Shown one piece after another: positions 1 through 8,684 of a DNA stretch of 43,660 nt (positions are counted from its first letter, which is position 1; every line of letters starts with the position of its first letter). The position numbers were made by a program, and so were the translations under genes. This DNA is from Rhizobium sp. FKY42 (GTDB lineage: Bacteria; Pseudomonadota; Alphaproteobacteria; Rhizobiales; Rhizobiaceae), in NCBI RefSeq assembly GCF_005222835.1, contig NZ_STGA01000025.1, forward strand, positions 1 through 43,660, written 5' to 3'. The notes under the pieces are model-generated. The model was not told where the DNA came from, made no database searches, and worked only from the letters and a program-made list of their open reading frames with translations.

Positions 1-29
1 TCTCCACTACGATGTAGAACTCGTCCAGT

Positions 30-56
30 CCTCCACCGTAGGTGGAGGTTTACTTT
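30..56 (+). terminator. Rho-independent terminator of an off-window gene
   Basis: A perfect 8-bp stem (30-37 with 41-48) with a 3-base loop is followed by a T-rich tract on the + strand. It probably ends a + strand gene that lies mostly left of the window. The reading frame of that gene cannot be settled from the few bases present; a TAG at 15-17 is one possible stop. Confidence 0.7.
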
Positions 57-61
57 GATTG

Positions 62-94
62 CAAAGAAGGGCGCGGATTCATGATCCCGCGCCC
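62..94 (-). terminator. Terminator downstream of wrbA
   Basis: On the minus strand, a GC-rich 8-bp stem (69-76 with 87-94) is followed by TTCTTTG. It lies 26 bases past the wrbA stop codon, so it most likely ends that transcript. Confidence 0.65.
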
Positions 95-120
95 CTCTCG
101 CACATGGAGTGCTCAGTCAA

Positions 121-720
121 TCAGCCAGCGAGTTTCGTCGCGATCTTGGCCACATGCACCCCTTGGTAGCGTGCGCCTTCCAACTCGATTTCCGAAGGCT
201 GACGGGAACCGTCGCCGTCCGTGATCGTGGATGCGCCATAAGGTGAGCCACCCTTGACCTGCTCGACGCCCATCTGGCCCTGGAACGCATAGGGAAGCCC
301 AGCAACGACCATCCCATGATGCAGGAAGGTCGGGATGAACGACAGAATCGTCGACTCCTGGCCGCCATGCTGCGTTGCCGTGGATGTGAAGACCGATCCG
401 ACCTTGCCCACCAGCTTGCCCTGGAACCATAGACCACCGGTCTGATCCCAGAAGTTACGCATCTGCGAGGCCACGGTGCCGAAACGCGTGCCTGCACCTA
501 CAATGATGGCATCATATTCCGTGAGATCATCAACCTTGGCAACTGACGCAGGTTGTTCCATCTTGTAGTGAGAAGCCTTGGCGACGTCTTCCGGAACCAG
601 TTCTGGAACGCGCAGAACGGTAACCTCGGCGCCGGCCGATTTTGCCCCCTCTGCAACGGCATACGCCATGGTTTCGATATGACCATACGTCGAGTGGTAG
701 AGTACGAGAACCTTTGCCAT
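121..720 (-). CDS. wrbA: NAD(P)H:quinone oxidoreductase, WrbA type
   Basis: Cytoplasmic FMN-dependent NAD(P)H:quinone oxidoreductase of the flavodoxin-like WrbA family, which reduces quinones by two electrons and so avoids semiquinone radicals. The 199-residue product matches the usual family length of about 198. The N-terminal FMN phosphate-binding loop [11 protein letters not shown] (residues 9-19) and the [16 protein letters not shown] and [12 protein letters not shown] segments are typical. The ATG at 720 was chosen over an upstream in-frame start at 825 because a strong GGAGGA sits 4 bases before it and the family begins MAKVLVLY. It is a single-gene unit, divergent from the CinA-type gene, with its own terminator at 62-94. 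Family is certain; the physiological substrate is inferred. Confidence 0.95.
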   Translation of the reverse strand: MAKVLVLYHSTYGHIETMAYAVAEGAKSAGAEVTVLRVPELVPEDVAKASHYKMEQPASVAKVDDLTEYDAIIVGAGTRFGTVASQMRNFWDQTGGLWFQGKLVGKVGSVFTSTATQHGGQESTILSFIPTFLHHGMVVAGLPYAFQGQMGVEQVKGGSPYGASTITDGDGSRQPSEIELEGARYQGVHVAKIATKLAG

Positions 721-948
721 CCATTCCTCCTGTTTCGGCTCCAACAATTGAAGCGCGTCTGATAGACCATACTTATCCGCGCAAATACTAACTTCCAGCC
801 TTGAGGCGCGGTACGCACTGTTCATTAATTGAAGACAGAAGATCTGTTGTGATCATGAATTCGTAACAGTGGCAGCCGGAATTCGTCTTCTGTCGCGAGG
901 GGAATCCGCATACATCATGATTCAGTTGCAGACTTCACGAGGGCTAAA

Positions 949-1719
949 ATGACATCGACGATCGTGACCGCGGCCATGCTGGCCATAGGCGACGAGCTTC
1001 TTTCCGGGCGAACCAAGGACAAGAACATTGGCCACCTTGCAGATGTCCTTCTCCTTTCCGGCATTGACCTCAAGGAAGTGCGGATCGTCGCAGATGAGCA
1101 GGACGCAATCGTGGATGCGCTCAATGCACTGCGCAAGCGTTACACCTATGTCTTCACCTCCGGTGGTATTGGCCCAACACATGACGATATAACCGCAGAT
1201 GCCGTGTCGGCAGCATTCGGTTTGCCTTGCGAGCACGATGCTGAAGCGATGCGCCTGCTGGCGGAAATGTACAAGCGACGAGAAATGGAATTCACCGAGG
1301 CCCGTCAGCGGATGGCGCGCATGCCAAGGGGCGCGCGTCATATCGCGAACCCCGTCTCCACCGCACCGGGCTTCATCGTGGAAAACGTCTATGTGATGGC
1401 CGGGGTGCCGCAGGTATTTCAGGCCATGCTGGATAACGTTCTGCCAGAACTTCAAAAAGGGTCGCACTTGCTGACACGCTCGCTGCCCTGCCCTTACGGA
1501 GAAGGAGATATCGGCACACTGCTTGGCGCGATCCAGAAGGCTCATCCAGAAACAAGCATCGGCTCCTATCCCAAGTACGACGGTCAGCGCTTCTCCACGG
1601 AACTCGTTGTCAGAGCGCGAGATGAAGCGAAACTCGACGCTGCCGCTAAAGCGATTTCCGACATGATTCGCGTGCTCGATGCGGCACGTGCAGGCAGCAA
1701 TCCAGGGCCTGAAGCCTGA
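949..1719 (+). CDS. CinA-type competence/damage-inducible protein, MoCF-binding domain only
   Basis: A 256-residue protein of the MoaB/MogA-like molybdopterin-binding fold found at the N-terminus of CinA. The N-terminal AAMLAIGDELLSGRTKDKN and the TSGGIGPTHDDITADA loop (about residues 67-82) are diagnostic. The C-terminal nicotinamide-nucleotide amidase domain of full-length CinA (about 400 residues) is absent. This is the common short alphaproteobacterial form, usually named competence/damage-inducible protein A. Its reaction is not established; CinA N-domains have been linked to ADP-ribose pyrophosphatase activity. A GAGGG lies just before the ATG. It stands alone between divergent wrbA and the downstream universal stress gene. 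Confidence 0.9.
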   Translation: MTSTIVTAAMLAIGDELLSGRTKDKNIGHLADVLLLSGIDLKEVRIVADEQDAIVDALNALRKRYTYVFTSGGIGPTHDDITADAVSAAFGLPCEHDAEAMRLLAEMYKRREMEFTEARQRMARMPRGARHIANPVSTAPGFIVENVYVMAGVPQVFQAMLDNVLPELQKGSHLLTRSLPCPYGEGDIGTLLGAIQKAHPETSIGSYPKYDGQRFSTELVVRARDEAKLDAAAKAISDMIRVLDAARAGSNPGPEA

Positions 1720-1829
1720 TCCAAGATTGCGCTTCCCTCAAAGGGCTTCTTGACCCATCTCAATGCAAGGACCATCTCCTTTGATGATGGTGGGATAACT
1801 CTATCCCGCCCTGCCGAGGAGATCAGACA

Positions 1830-2672
1830 ATGAGCTATCGGACAATTCTTGCAGTTCTGGACAGCGAGCATAACGTCGCTCCCGTCACTGAGTTTGCCAT
1901 GCAGCTGGCGCGCCAGTTTTCCGCGCACATCATGGCGCTCCGAGCGGAAACACTCGCGACAATCCCATTGATCGCCCCGATGGAGATTCCAGACCCAACA
2001 GCGATTGAGACCTTGCAGCGAGTGGCGCAGGAAGAGACCCAGAAGATAGAAGCGGCTTTCCGGCAGCGCATCGAACCCTCCGGCGTTCCTTTCGAATTCA
2101 GATCTTACGTATCGACCGGTGGAACCTCCTCCGAAGCAGTTCTTGAACTTGCCCGAACCTGTGACCTGATCGTCGCGCGACAGAACGACGCCAAAGCGGA
2201 AGCAGACAATAGCTCCGATATCGAGACCTTCATCCTTGAAAGTGGACGTCCTGTTCTGCTTCTTCCGCACGGTTCAAACCGCTCGCTTCCCGTTCGCCGC
2301 GCGCTTATTGCCTGGAACGGGTCGAAGGAAGCGTCTCGTGCCGCATTTGATGCGTTGCCGTTTCTCCAACAAGCGGAAAGTGTCGAGATCTTTTCCGTCG
2401 ATCCGCCGGACATGCCACGTCAGAACCCGGAACTTGCCGGTGCCGATCTGGCCACTGCGCTTGCACGGCATGGCGTCAAGGTCAGCATCCGCACAGAGGA
2501 AAACTGCCAAATCTCGACATCTGAAGCCATCACTGCCCGCCTTGCAGACGAGAGCGTCGATTTGTTGGTCATGGGTGGCTACGGCCATTCTCGTTGGTGG
2601 GAGATGCTGTTCGGCGGTGTCACTCGCTCACTACTCAGCTCGATGAACGCGTTTACGCTTCTTTCGCGATGA
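1830..2672 (+). CDS. Universal stress protein, tandem UspA domains
   Basis: A 280-residue cytoplasmic protein with two UspA folds in tandem. The first is about residues 1-145, starting MSYRTILAVLDSEHN. The second is about 155-280, starting RRALIAWNGSKEASRAA. The C-terminal GGYGHSRWWEMLFGG fits the ATP-binding loop pattern G-x2-G-x9-G, although the usual Ser/Thr after the last Gly is Gly here. Family members bind ATP and promote survival under stress; no specific partner can be read from the context. The start has AGGAG at good spacing. A short GGGATA/TATCCC hairpin (1792-1807) lies just upstream in the leader. Confidence 0.9.
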   Translation: MSYRTILAVLDSEHNVAPVTEFAMQLARQFSAHIMALRAETLATIPLIAPMEIPDPTAIETLQRVAQEETQKIEAAFRQRIEPSGVPFEFRSYVSTGGTSSEAVLELARTCDLIVARQNDAKAEADNSSDIETFILESGRPVLLLPHGSNRSLPVRRALIAWNGSKEASRAAFDALPFLQQAESVEIFSVDPPDMPRQNPELAGADLATALARHGVKVSIRTEENCQISTSEAITARLADESVDLLVMGGYGHSRWWEMLFGGVTRSLLSSMNAFTLLSR

Positions 2673-2831
2673 ACGCGAACCGCATAAACTCGCCTTTCAT
2701 CCATCTTGCCTAATTGTAGGAATTAAAGCTAATAGCAACGGCCAACGGAGCAGCTTTTATCGGTTGCTCCGCAGGCTGCCCGTTCGTATTCGGCGCGCCT
2801 GTTCAACTCGAGCGCGCCCGGAGCGAACCAC

Positions 2832-3329
2832 ATGTCTCTTCCTGATAAAGCCTTCCCCGTTTCCTGGGATCAGTTCCATCGTGATGCACGCGCGCTTGCT
2901 TGGCGTCTGGCAGGATCAGGACAGGAGTTCCGCGCAATCGTCTGCATCACACGTGGCGGTCTCGTACCGGCAGCGATCATTTCGCGCGAACTGAACATCC
3001 GCTTGATCGATACCGTTTGCGTCGCCTCTTACCATGACTACGTCAATCAGGGTGAAATGAACCTGCTGAAGGGTATTGATGCCAGCCTGATGGTCGATGG
3101 CGGCAAAGGCGTACTTGTCGTGGACGACCTGACGGATACCGGCAAGACTGCCTCGGAAGTCCGAAGCTTGATGCCGAATGCACACTTCGCCTGCGTTTAT
3201 GCAAAGCCGAAGGGGGTGCCGACCGTCGATACCTTCATCACCGAAGTCAGCCAGGACACCTGGATTTACTTCCCTTGGGACATGGGCTTCACCTATCAGG
3301 AGCCAATTGCCAAGGGCCATAAGGGCTGA
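2832..3329 (+). CDS. gpt: Xanthine phosphoribosyltransferase
   Basis: Purine salvage enzyme that transfers phosphoribose from PRPP to xanthine (and guanine), giving XMP or GMP in the cytoplasm. The 165-residue length fits the type I phosphoribosyltransferase Gpt family. The PRPP-binding signature [13 protein letters not shown] lies at about residues 96-108, and the [10 protein letters not shown] loop at about 37-46 contacts pyrophosphate. The ATG at 2832 is preceded by GGAG. A 7-bp inverted repeat (2746-2752 with 2765-2771) sits in the leader without a T tract; its role is unknown. The gene ends at a very strong terminator (3349-3386). The name is confident, but base preference cannot be read by eye. 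Confidence 0.92.
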   Translation: MSLPDKAFPVSWDQFHRDARALAWRLAGSGQEFRAIVCITRGGLVPAAIISRELNIRLIDTVCVASYHDYVNQGEMNLLKGIDASLMVDGGKGVLVVDDLTDTGKTASEVRSLMPNAHFACVYAKPKGVPTVDTFITEVSQDTWIYFPWDMGFTYQEPIAKGHKG

Positions 3330-3348
3330 AATCCGAAGTACTGTCTTC

Positions 3349-3386
3349 TAAAAATAAGGGTTTATTTTAGTAAACCCTTATTTTTA
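3349..3386 (+). terminator. Strong, nearly symmetric terminator after gpt
   Basis: A perfect 16-bp stem (3349-3364 with 3371-3386) with a 6-base loop, AT-rich at the base and GGG/CCC in the middle. A T tract lies on the 3' side of each strand, so it could stop transcription from both directions. It lies 19 bases after the gpt stop. Confidence 0.88.
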
Positions 3387-3599
3387 TAGAAGTCCTAAAT
3401 GAAATTCGCACTCAACTATTATGCCGCATGAGGGATCGGGACAATTAAAAGTGTACATTTCATTATTCATTAGTTTTCTACAGATAAGAACATAAAGCGT
3501 CCCTGTATATGATGCAGGTGGACCATGATGGACCTCATTTGAACGCATAGATCCGTCACTTGAGCTGGAATGGGCAGCTCTTGTAATGAGGTGTCGATT

Positions 3600-5378
3600 G
3601 TGCGTTCCATACATTCATTGTCTTTGACAGCCAAACTCGCTGGCATCATCATTTCGATCAACTTGGTAGGTATCCTGGGCTTGGCCTTCCTAACGTGGAA
3701 GGCCGAGAGCGAAAACTATATGTTAATGGCCTCCCGAAACTGGAGCCAGACCACAAACCAGTTCGCCACGCTTTCCGCCGGCGGCGTAAAATGGGGCAAG
3801 GCAGACGTTGTTGCTGACGCTTACGCTCTCTACCGAAACGACCCAACTCTTCAGCTCGTTCAATTCACAGCGTTCAACGCAGACCTGAAGCCGGTCAACA
3901 CATGGGCGCGCGCAGATGTCCGTGACCTTCCATCCGAGAACGAGTTGTTGAAAGCTGCGGAAGCGCGTCCCGAAAAGCCATCCATCCTGCCAGAAGGAAG
4001 TGATGGGCAGCTTTTCGTCATTACAGCCCCCCTGCCTGCCGACAAAAATGGAAAAGCCGGTGGCTACGTTGTCGCGACATGGACGGCAGAGGCAATTCTG
4101 CAACAGATCGCACAGCAGGTTCTGTTGGCGATTTCATTTCAGGTTAGCGTGGTCTTCGTGTCGCTCGGCATATTTGTTTTCGCTATGAGGCGCATTGTAG
4201 GCCAACCTTTGAAACTGCTGTCTGCGCGCATTTCTGCTCTTCAAGAGGGGGATCTGGAAGGCGAAGTCGTGTTCCAGCACAAGGGAGACGAGATGGGCTT
4301 TCTCGCCCGCTCAATCGAGCGGTTTCGCAAGGATGCCATCGATCAGCAGGCGCATCGCCATCTGGCGGAGGCGCAGCAGGCAACAATCAACGAGGAACGA
4401 TCACGCAACGCACTGATGGCAGAGCAGAATGCCACAACACAAAGACGCATCATAAGCGATCTCGGTTCCGCCCTTGAGCGGTTGGCCCAAGGTGATCTGG
4501 ACGCCCGACTGCGCGACCTGGGGCCAGAGTTTGAAAAGCTTCAGGCAGACTTCAACCGTATGGTGGATGCGGTCGCCACAACGATAACTGAAATCAAGGA
4601 GGCCGCAGAAAATGTACAAGGTGGGGCGGGCGATCTGTCAAATCAGGCCGAACAATTGGCAAAGCGGACAGAGCAACAGGCCGCCGCGCTGGAGGAAACT
4701 GCGGCTGCGATCGAACAAGTAACCGTCACCGTTCGTGCCTCCTCACAACGCGCATCGAACACAGGTGCTATGGTCAATAACGCCAAGACCGAAGCCCATC
4801 ACTCTGCGCATGTTGTCCGCAATGCGATTGGCGCGATGGACCGTATTCAGCACTCGTCATCGCAGATTGGCCAGATTATCGGTGTGATCGATGAAATCGC
4901 GTTTCAAACCAATCTATTGGCGCTCAATGCGGGGGTTGAAGCTGCCCGAGCGGGTGAAGCAGGTAAAGGCTTTGCCGTTGTCGCCCAGGAGGTTCGCGAG
5001 CTCGCGCAACGTTCAGCAAACGCGGCAAAGGAAATCAAGCAACTGGTTCAGGTGTCCAATGCGGAGGTCGGCAGCGGTGTCGAACTCGTCAACCAGACGG
5101 GCGACGCTCTGCTGAAGATAGAGCAGCAAATCACCGCCATTGCCGAGGGTATCGGAGAGATCGTCGAATCCTACCGTCAACAATCTGCGGGCCTTCAAGA
5201 GATCAACACCAGCGTCAACAGCATGGATCACACCACTCAGCAGAATGCCGCCATGGTGGAAGAGGTGAGTGCTGCTTCGCACGATCTTCTGGCGCAGAGT
5301 CGGATTCTGCAAACGAACGCCGATCGTTTCCGTCTTTCATCCGCCGGAGGAAGCGGGCCTTTCCGCCGTGTCGCATAA
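3600..5378 (+). CDS. Methyl-accepting chemotaxis protein with periplasmic sensor
   Basis: Inner-membrane chemoreceptor that signals through CheA/CheW. From the GTG at 3600 (592 residues) it has: TM1 (about 12-32), a periplasmic sensor of about 140 residues, TM2 (about 172-195), HAMP (about 195-250), a second HAMP-like segment, and a long signalling coiled coil. The hairpin tip is [20 protein letters not shown]. The C-terminus (GPFRRVA) lacks a CheR/CheB-tethering pentapeptide. GTG at 3600 was chosen because GAGGTG precedes it at good spacing; an ATG at 3570 would add ten residues with weaker initiation. A secreted Cache-like gene follows 88 bases downstream on the same strand. The ligand is unknown. 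Confidence 0.92.
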   Translation: MRSIHSLSLTAKLAGIIISINLVGILGLAFLTWKAESENYMLMASRNWSQTTNQFATLSAGGVKWGKADVVADAYALYRNDPTLQLVQFTAFNADLKPVNTWARADVRDLPSENELLKAAEARPEKPSILPEGSDGQLFVITAPLPADKNGKAGGYVVATWTAEAILQQIAQQVLLAISFQVSVVFVSLGIFVFAMRRIVGQPLKLLSARISALQEGDLEGEVVFQHKGDEMGFLARSIERFRKDAIDQQAHRHLAEAQQATINEERSRNALMAEQNATTQRRIISDLGSALERLAQGDLDARLRDLGPEFEKLQADFNRMVDAVATTITEIKEAAENVQGGAGDLSNQAEQLAKRTEQQAAALEETAAAIEQVTVTVRASSQRASNTGAMVNNAKTEAHHSAHVVRNAIGAMDRIQHSSSQIGQIIGVIDEIAFQTNLLALNAGVEAARAGEAGKGFAVVAQEVRELAQRSANAAKEIKQLVQVSNAEVGSGVELVNQTGDALLKIEQQITAIAEGIGEIVESYRQQSAGLQEINTSVNSMDHTTQQNAAMVEEVSAASHDLLAQSRILQTNADRFRLSSAGGSGPFRRVA

Positions 5379-5466
5379 CGGACACGCGCTCTTCACTGCC
5401 ACTCATGATCGACAGCACCCCTTAAACCGGTGCCAACCTAGTCCAGACTCTCGAGAGGAGAACCAT

Positions 5467-6042
5467 ATGAAGCATTTCCTGAAAGGCGTTGTCGTAGCTG
5501 TGATTGCTGCTGCCTGCTCCCACGCTGCATTTGCCGAAGACGCGCATGTCGCGCCGATCAAGAGCTACGTGACATCCAAGGTGACTTGGCTGAAGGACCC
5601 TGCCCTCATTGCTGCGATCAAGGCGCAGAATGCCAAAAACGCAGCGCTCAGCGAGGCCGAGATCATCGCACTCGACAAGAAATGGCGCGCAGAGGTGGAA
5701 GCAGCGGACAAGCCGATGATCAAGGCTATCCTCGATAACGAGGCTTCCAAATTCCTGAAGGCACAGCAGGCAGCCTCTTCCGGCGTCATCTCTGAGGTAT
5801 TCGTCATGGATAACAAGGGGCTGAATGTCGGCCAGAGCGAGATAACTTCCGACTATTGGCAGGGCGATGAAGCAAAGTTCAAGAAAAGCTTCGGCGTGGG
5901 CAAGGACGCCATCTTCGTCGATGGTGTTGAGAAGGACGAATCAACGCAAGCCTTGCAGTCTCAGGTCTCACTGACGATCGTTGATGAAGCAGGCGCACCA
6001 ATTGGTGCGGTAACCATCGGCATCAACGTAGACGCCCTGTAA
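5467..6042 (+). CDS. Secreted Cache/PDC-like sensor domain protein
   Basis: A 191-residue protein with a clear signal peptide (MKHFLKGVVVAVIAAACSHA, cleavage near AFA-ED) and no further membrane segment, so probably periplasmic. The mature part has a helical N-terminal half. The C-terminal half, with FVMDNKGLNVGQSEITSDYWQGDE and a final IGAVTIGIN strand, resembles a PDC/Cache sensor fold without any attached signalling domain. The ATG has GAGAGGAG just upstream. It follows a chemoreceptor gene by 88 bases, is probably cotranscribed with it, and ends at its own terminator. A role as a ligand-binding or accessory protein for chemotaxis is inference; the assignment is fold-level only. Confidence 0.8.
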   Translation: MKHFLKGVVVAVIAAACSHAAFAEDAHVAPIKSYVTSKVTWLKDPALIAAIKAQNAKNAALSEAEIIALDKKWRAEVEAADKPMIKAILDNEASKFLKAQQAASSGVISEVFVMDNKGLNVGQSEITSDYWQGDEAKFKKSFGVGKDAIFVDGVEKDESTQALQSQVSLTIVDEAGAPIGAVTIGINVDAL

Positions 6043-6076
6043 AGGCCCGAAATTAGATCCGGGCGATCCTGATCAG

Positions 6077-6129
6077 ATCGGTCAATCCCTCTCGCCACTG
6101 CGGTGATGGATTGACCGATTTCATTTTGT
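6077..6129 (+). terminator. Terminator between the Cache-like gene and the convergent chemoreceptor
   Basis: A perfect 12-bp stem (6077-6088 with 6108-6119) encloses a smaller inner hairpin and is followed by TTTCATTTTG on the + strand. It ends the chemoreceptor/Cache-like transcript and lies 19 bases from the stop of the convergent gene. Confidence 0.8.
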
Positions 6130-6147
6130 GCATGACCTTAAGAAGCC

Positions 6148-8046
6148 TTACGCAGCGGAACGATAGGCTTGCGCCGAACCGCTGACACGGAAGTGAGACA
6201 GCAGATCGGTTAGCTGCCTGCTTTCGTTGGCCAGAACCTGGCTGGAGGCGGTCGTCTCCTCGACCATGGCAGCATTCTGCTGGGTCATCTGGTCCATGTG
6301 ATTGACAGAAGTGTTGATCTCTCCCAGGGCCGCCGACTGTTCCGTCGCTGCACGAGCGATCATCGAAACCTGTTCGTTGACATGATGAACGAGATCCTCG
6401 ATTTCCTTCAGCGCCTCGCCGGTGGAAAGAACCAGTTTCACCCCGCCCTGCACCTCATGAGCAGAATTGTTGATCAGGGATTTGATTTCCTTCGCTGCAT
6501 TGGCGGAACGCTGGGCGAGTTCGCGGACTTCCTGCGCGACAACGGCAAAACCGCGCCCCGCCTCACCGGCACGGGCTGCTTCCACACCGGCATTCAGCGC
6601 GAGCAGGTTCGTCTGGAAGGCGATCTCATCGATAACCGAGATGATCTGGCTGATCTTCTGTGACGACTGCTCGATACGCTCCATCGCATTGATCGCGTCT
6701 CGCACGATACCGCCGGAACGACCCGCGCTTTCCTTCGTCGCGGCCACCATTCGGGTCGCCTCGTTTGCGCGCTGAGTGGAGGTCCTGACCGTCGTCGTGA
6801 TTTCCTCGAGCGCTGCGGCTGTTTCTTCCAGCGCTGCGGCCTGCTGCTCCGTTCTGCGGGCTAGCTGGTTCGATGCCGCGGAAAGCTCGCCGGAGCTGTC
6901 GGTAATCGTCCCGGCTGCCGCACGGACATTGTCCATGGTCGAACGCAGCGAAGCCATGGTCGCGTTGACGTTCGATTGCAGTTCGGCAAAGGCGCCCTGG
7001 AAATGCCCCTGCATGTCCTGAGTCAAATCCTGCTCGGCAAGCGCCGCGATGACGCGACGGACCTCGTTGATGCCACGGTCGACATTCTCGACCAGTTCGT
7101 TGACACCAGAAGCAAAGCGCGTGAGGTCGGCATCTTCGTAAGTCTTGGTAATGCGCTGGCTGAAGTCACCAGCGGCGGCGGCTGCAACAATGCCGCTGAT
7201 CGATTGCTGCAAATCCTTGCTCTGGCGATTGAGCGCCTGCTCCTGCGCCTCCATTTCGCGCATATGCAATTCGTTCGCTCGGAAGATCTCCAGCGCTCTC
7301 GCCATTTCGCCGATTTCGTCTGCACGGTCCGTATCGATCACCACATTGCGGACATTGCCGTTGGCCATTTCGGTCATGACCGCCGTCAGACTGCGGATTG
7401 GTGCCGAGATGCCGCGTCGAGCCACGAGGAAGCTGATGGCGATACCGAGACCAATGCAGACCAGCGCGGTCGCCAGCAGGATTGTCATGGTCATGCGTGA
7501 ATCCGCCAGCGCACCGGCGCGCGCCGTTGCCAGAGTGTTGGCGGAGTATGTGCTGTAAACCTTCACCGCTGCGGTTACGGCCTTTTGCCCGTCAAGAGCC
7601 TTGTCGAGCGCAGTACGCAGCACGGCGGGGTCCTTGCCTTGCTCCGAACCAGCGATCTTCACCATCGCGCGGATACTGTCGAAATAGAAGGCGAGCGACG
7701 TACGAACATCTGCCAGTTGCCTCTGCTCTTCCGCGTCTGCCGTAGCCGCAATCTTCGGCAAACGGTCCAGCATTTCCTTGGCGCGCTTTTCAGTTTCGGC
7801 TGCGAAATCCGCTGCCTTTTCCGGCGCCATGGCCAGTTGATAGGTCATGCGACTGATTGCGATAATATCGACACGCAGATCCATCGCCTCGCGGGCAACC
7901 TCTTCACGAGCGCCGGTATTCTTCAAGGAAGATCCCAGCACGCTCAGTCCCTGCGCCCCTACGCCCGCGATGACGACAGCAGACAGGCTCATCAACGTCA
8001 TGACGACGCCAACCTTTTTCAGGATTGAGAAATTCTTGATATTCAC
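6148..8046 (-). CDS. Methyl-accepting chemotaxis protein, helical-bundle sensor
   Basis: Second chemoreceptor. From the GTG at 8046 (632 residues): TM1 about 12-32, a helical sensor of about 150 residues resembling a four-helix bundle, TM2 about 186-208, HAMP beginning at about residue 209, a second HAMP-like unit, then the signalling domain with [20 protein letters not shown]. The C-terminus is AYRSAA, with no tethering pentapeptide. GTG at 8046 follows a G-rich ribosome-binding stretch and gives the short cytoplasmic N-terminus expected before TM1. An in-frame ATG at 8091 would add 15 residues. Its signalling tip is almost identical to that of the receptor at 3600-5378, so they probably feed the same CheA array. 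It is convergent with the Cache-like gene. Confidence 0.92.
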   Translation of the reverse strand: MNIKNFSILKKVGVVMTLMSLSAVVIAGVGAQGLSVLGSSLKNTGAREEVAREAMDLRVDIIAISRMTYQLAMAPEKAADFAAETEKRAKEMLDRLPKIAATADAEEQRQLADVRTSLAFYFDSIRAMVKIAGSEQGKDPAVLRTALDKALDGQKAVTAAVKVYSTYSANTLATARAGALADSRMTMTILLATALVCIGLGIAISFLVARRGISAPIRSLTAVMTEMANGNVRNVVIDTDRADEIGEMARALEIFRANELHMREMEAQEQALNRQSKDLQQSISGIVAAAAAGDFSQRITKTYEDADLTRFASGVNELVENVDRGINEVRRVIAALAEQDLTQDMQGHFQGAFAELQSNVNATMASLRSTMDNVRAAAGTITDSSGELSAASNQLARRTEQQAAALEETAAALEEITTTVRTSTQRANEATRMVAATKESAGRSGGIVRDAINAMERIEQSSQKISQIISVIDEIAFQTNLLALNAGVEAARAGEAGRGFAVVAQEVRELAQRSANAAKEIKSLINNSAHEVQGGVKLVLSTGEALKEIEDLVHHVNEQVSMIARAATEQSAALGEINTSVNHMDQMTQQNAAMVEETTASSQVLANESRQLTDLLSHFRVSGSAQAYRSAA

Positions 8047-8275
8047 GAGACACCCCCGGCGGCAGACGGACGCATGAGAAGGCGCGTCCAATCGAATTTT
8101 CCGAAACCCTAATCCAGGAAGGTTAAAATTGTGCGGTTGTCGGTTTTCCCGCCGTTTTCAAGGGCATGTGGCGGTCAAGTGATTTTTCGCCTCGGGGTGC
8201 AGCTTTTGCACTTCCAGCTACAAGTCGTTGACTTCACTAAGTGATTCGCTTGTCCCCAGTTTCCACAGGCAAGCA

Positions 8276-8291
8276 CCACAATATCTTGTGG
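8276..8291. promoter_or_regulatory. NrdR-box-like palindrome, distal
   Basis: A 16-base palindrome CCACAATATCTTGTGG (arms extend to 8275 and 8292) matches the core of the NrdR box (C-w-A-w-A-T-v-T-w-G) at every core position. It lies in the gap between the chemoreceptor and nrdJ, about 410 bases before nrdJ. A degenerate partner 31 bases downstream (8307-8322) is weak. Use of this site by NrdR is inferred from the motif alone. Confidence 0.5.
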
Positions 8292-8413
8292 TTAAAAATC
8301 CATTGCAAACGAGACCTTGACGGAATCGCACATTCGAACAAGATAGATGTCATGTTGCGGCGGCGACTGAACCGGGCATGACGAGATCGGTTCTGACAGA
8401 ATGAAACCCTGTA

Positions 8414-8465
8414 TCCTGCAGGCATGAGACGGGCAAAACTTGCGTGTTTTCCCGGCAGGATTTTT
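8414..8465 (+). terminator. Terminator-like hairpin in the nrdJ upstream region
   Basis: Nested stem: TCCTGC (8414-8419) pairs with GCAGGA (8455-8460), and inside it CGGG/CCCG and AAAA/TTTT pair. A T5 tract (8461-8465) follows. It looks like an intrinsic terminator on the + strand but lies about 220 bases before nrdJ with no gene ahead of it. It implies a short leader or small RNA from a promoter within about 8100-8400. No B12-box or other cobalamin riboswitch core was found around it. Confidence 0.55.
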
Positions 8466-8518
8466 GTGTCGTTTCGTCTGATTTCTTCCGTGACATGGGG
8501 TGGTGGAAAACTGCTTTT

Positions 8519-8565
8519 ACGCTATATTTAGTGTTTGCAGCCAAACTCGCCACAAGATACAGGTC
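8519..8565 (+). promoter_or_regulatory. NrdR-box pair upstream of nrdJ
   Basis: ACGCTATATTTAGTGT (8519-8534) is a close match to the 16-base NrdR box. A degenerate second copy (8550-8565) starts exactly 31 bases later, the usual centre-to-centre spacing of paired NrdR boxes. The first box contains TATATT, which could be the -10 element, so binding would block the promoter. NrdR is the ATP/dATP-sensing repressor of ribonucleotide reductase genes. The first ATG of nrdJ is about 120 bases downstream. Confidence 0.7.
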
Positions 8566-8684
8566 GACCATCTACGGATGATTTACCATTCGGACTGAGA
8601 CAGGGCACGGCTGCCGGTGTTGACCCAACGGCTGCCGCGGGGACTTTCTGCGCCTGAGCGGGGCGCATAACAAGGACGAGAGAC

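Noticed and set aside
1..58. C-terminal end of a + strand gene at the left edge
   Set aside because: The terminator at 30-56 implies one, but two frames are possible and only a few codons remain, so no product can be named.
8092..8684. Cobalamin riboswitch upstream of nrdJ
   Set aside because: No B12-box or typical core segments were found by eye. The hairpin with T tract is kept as a separate observation without that name.
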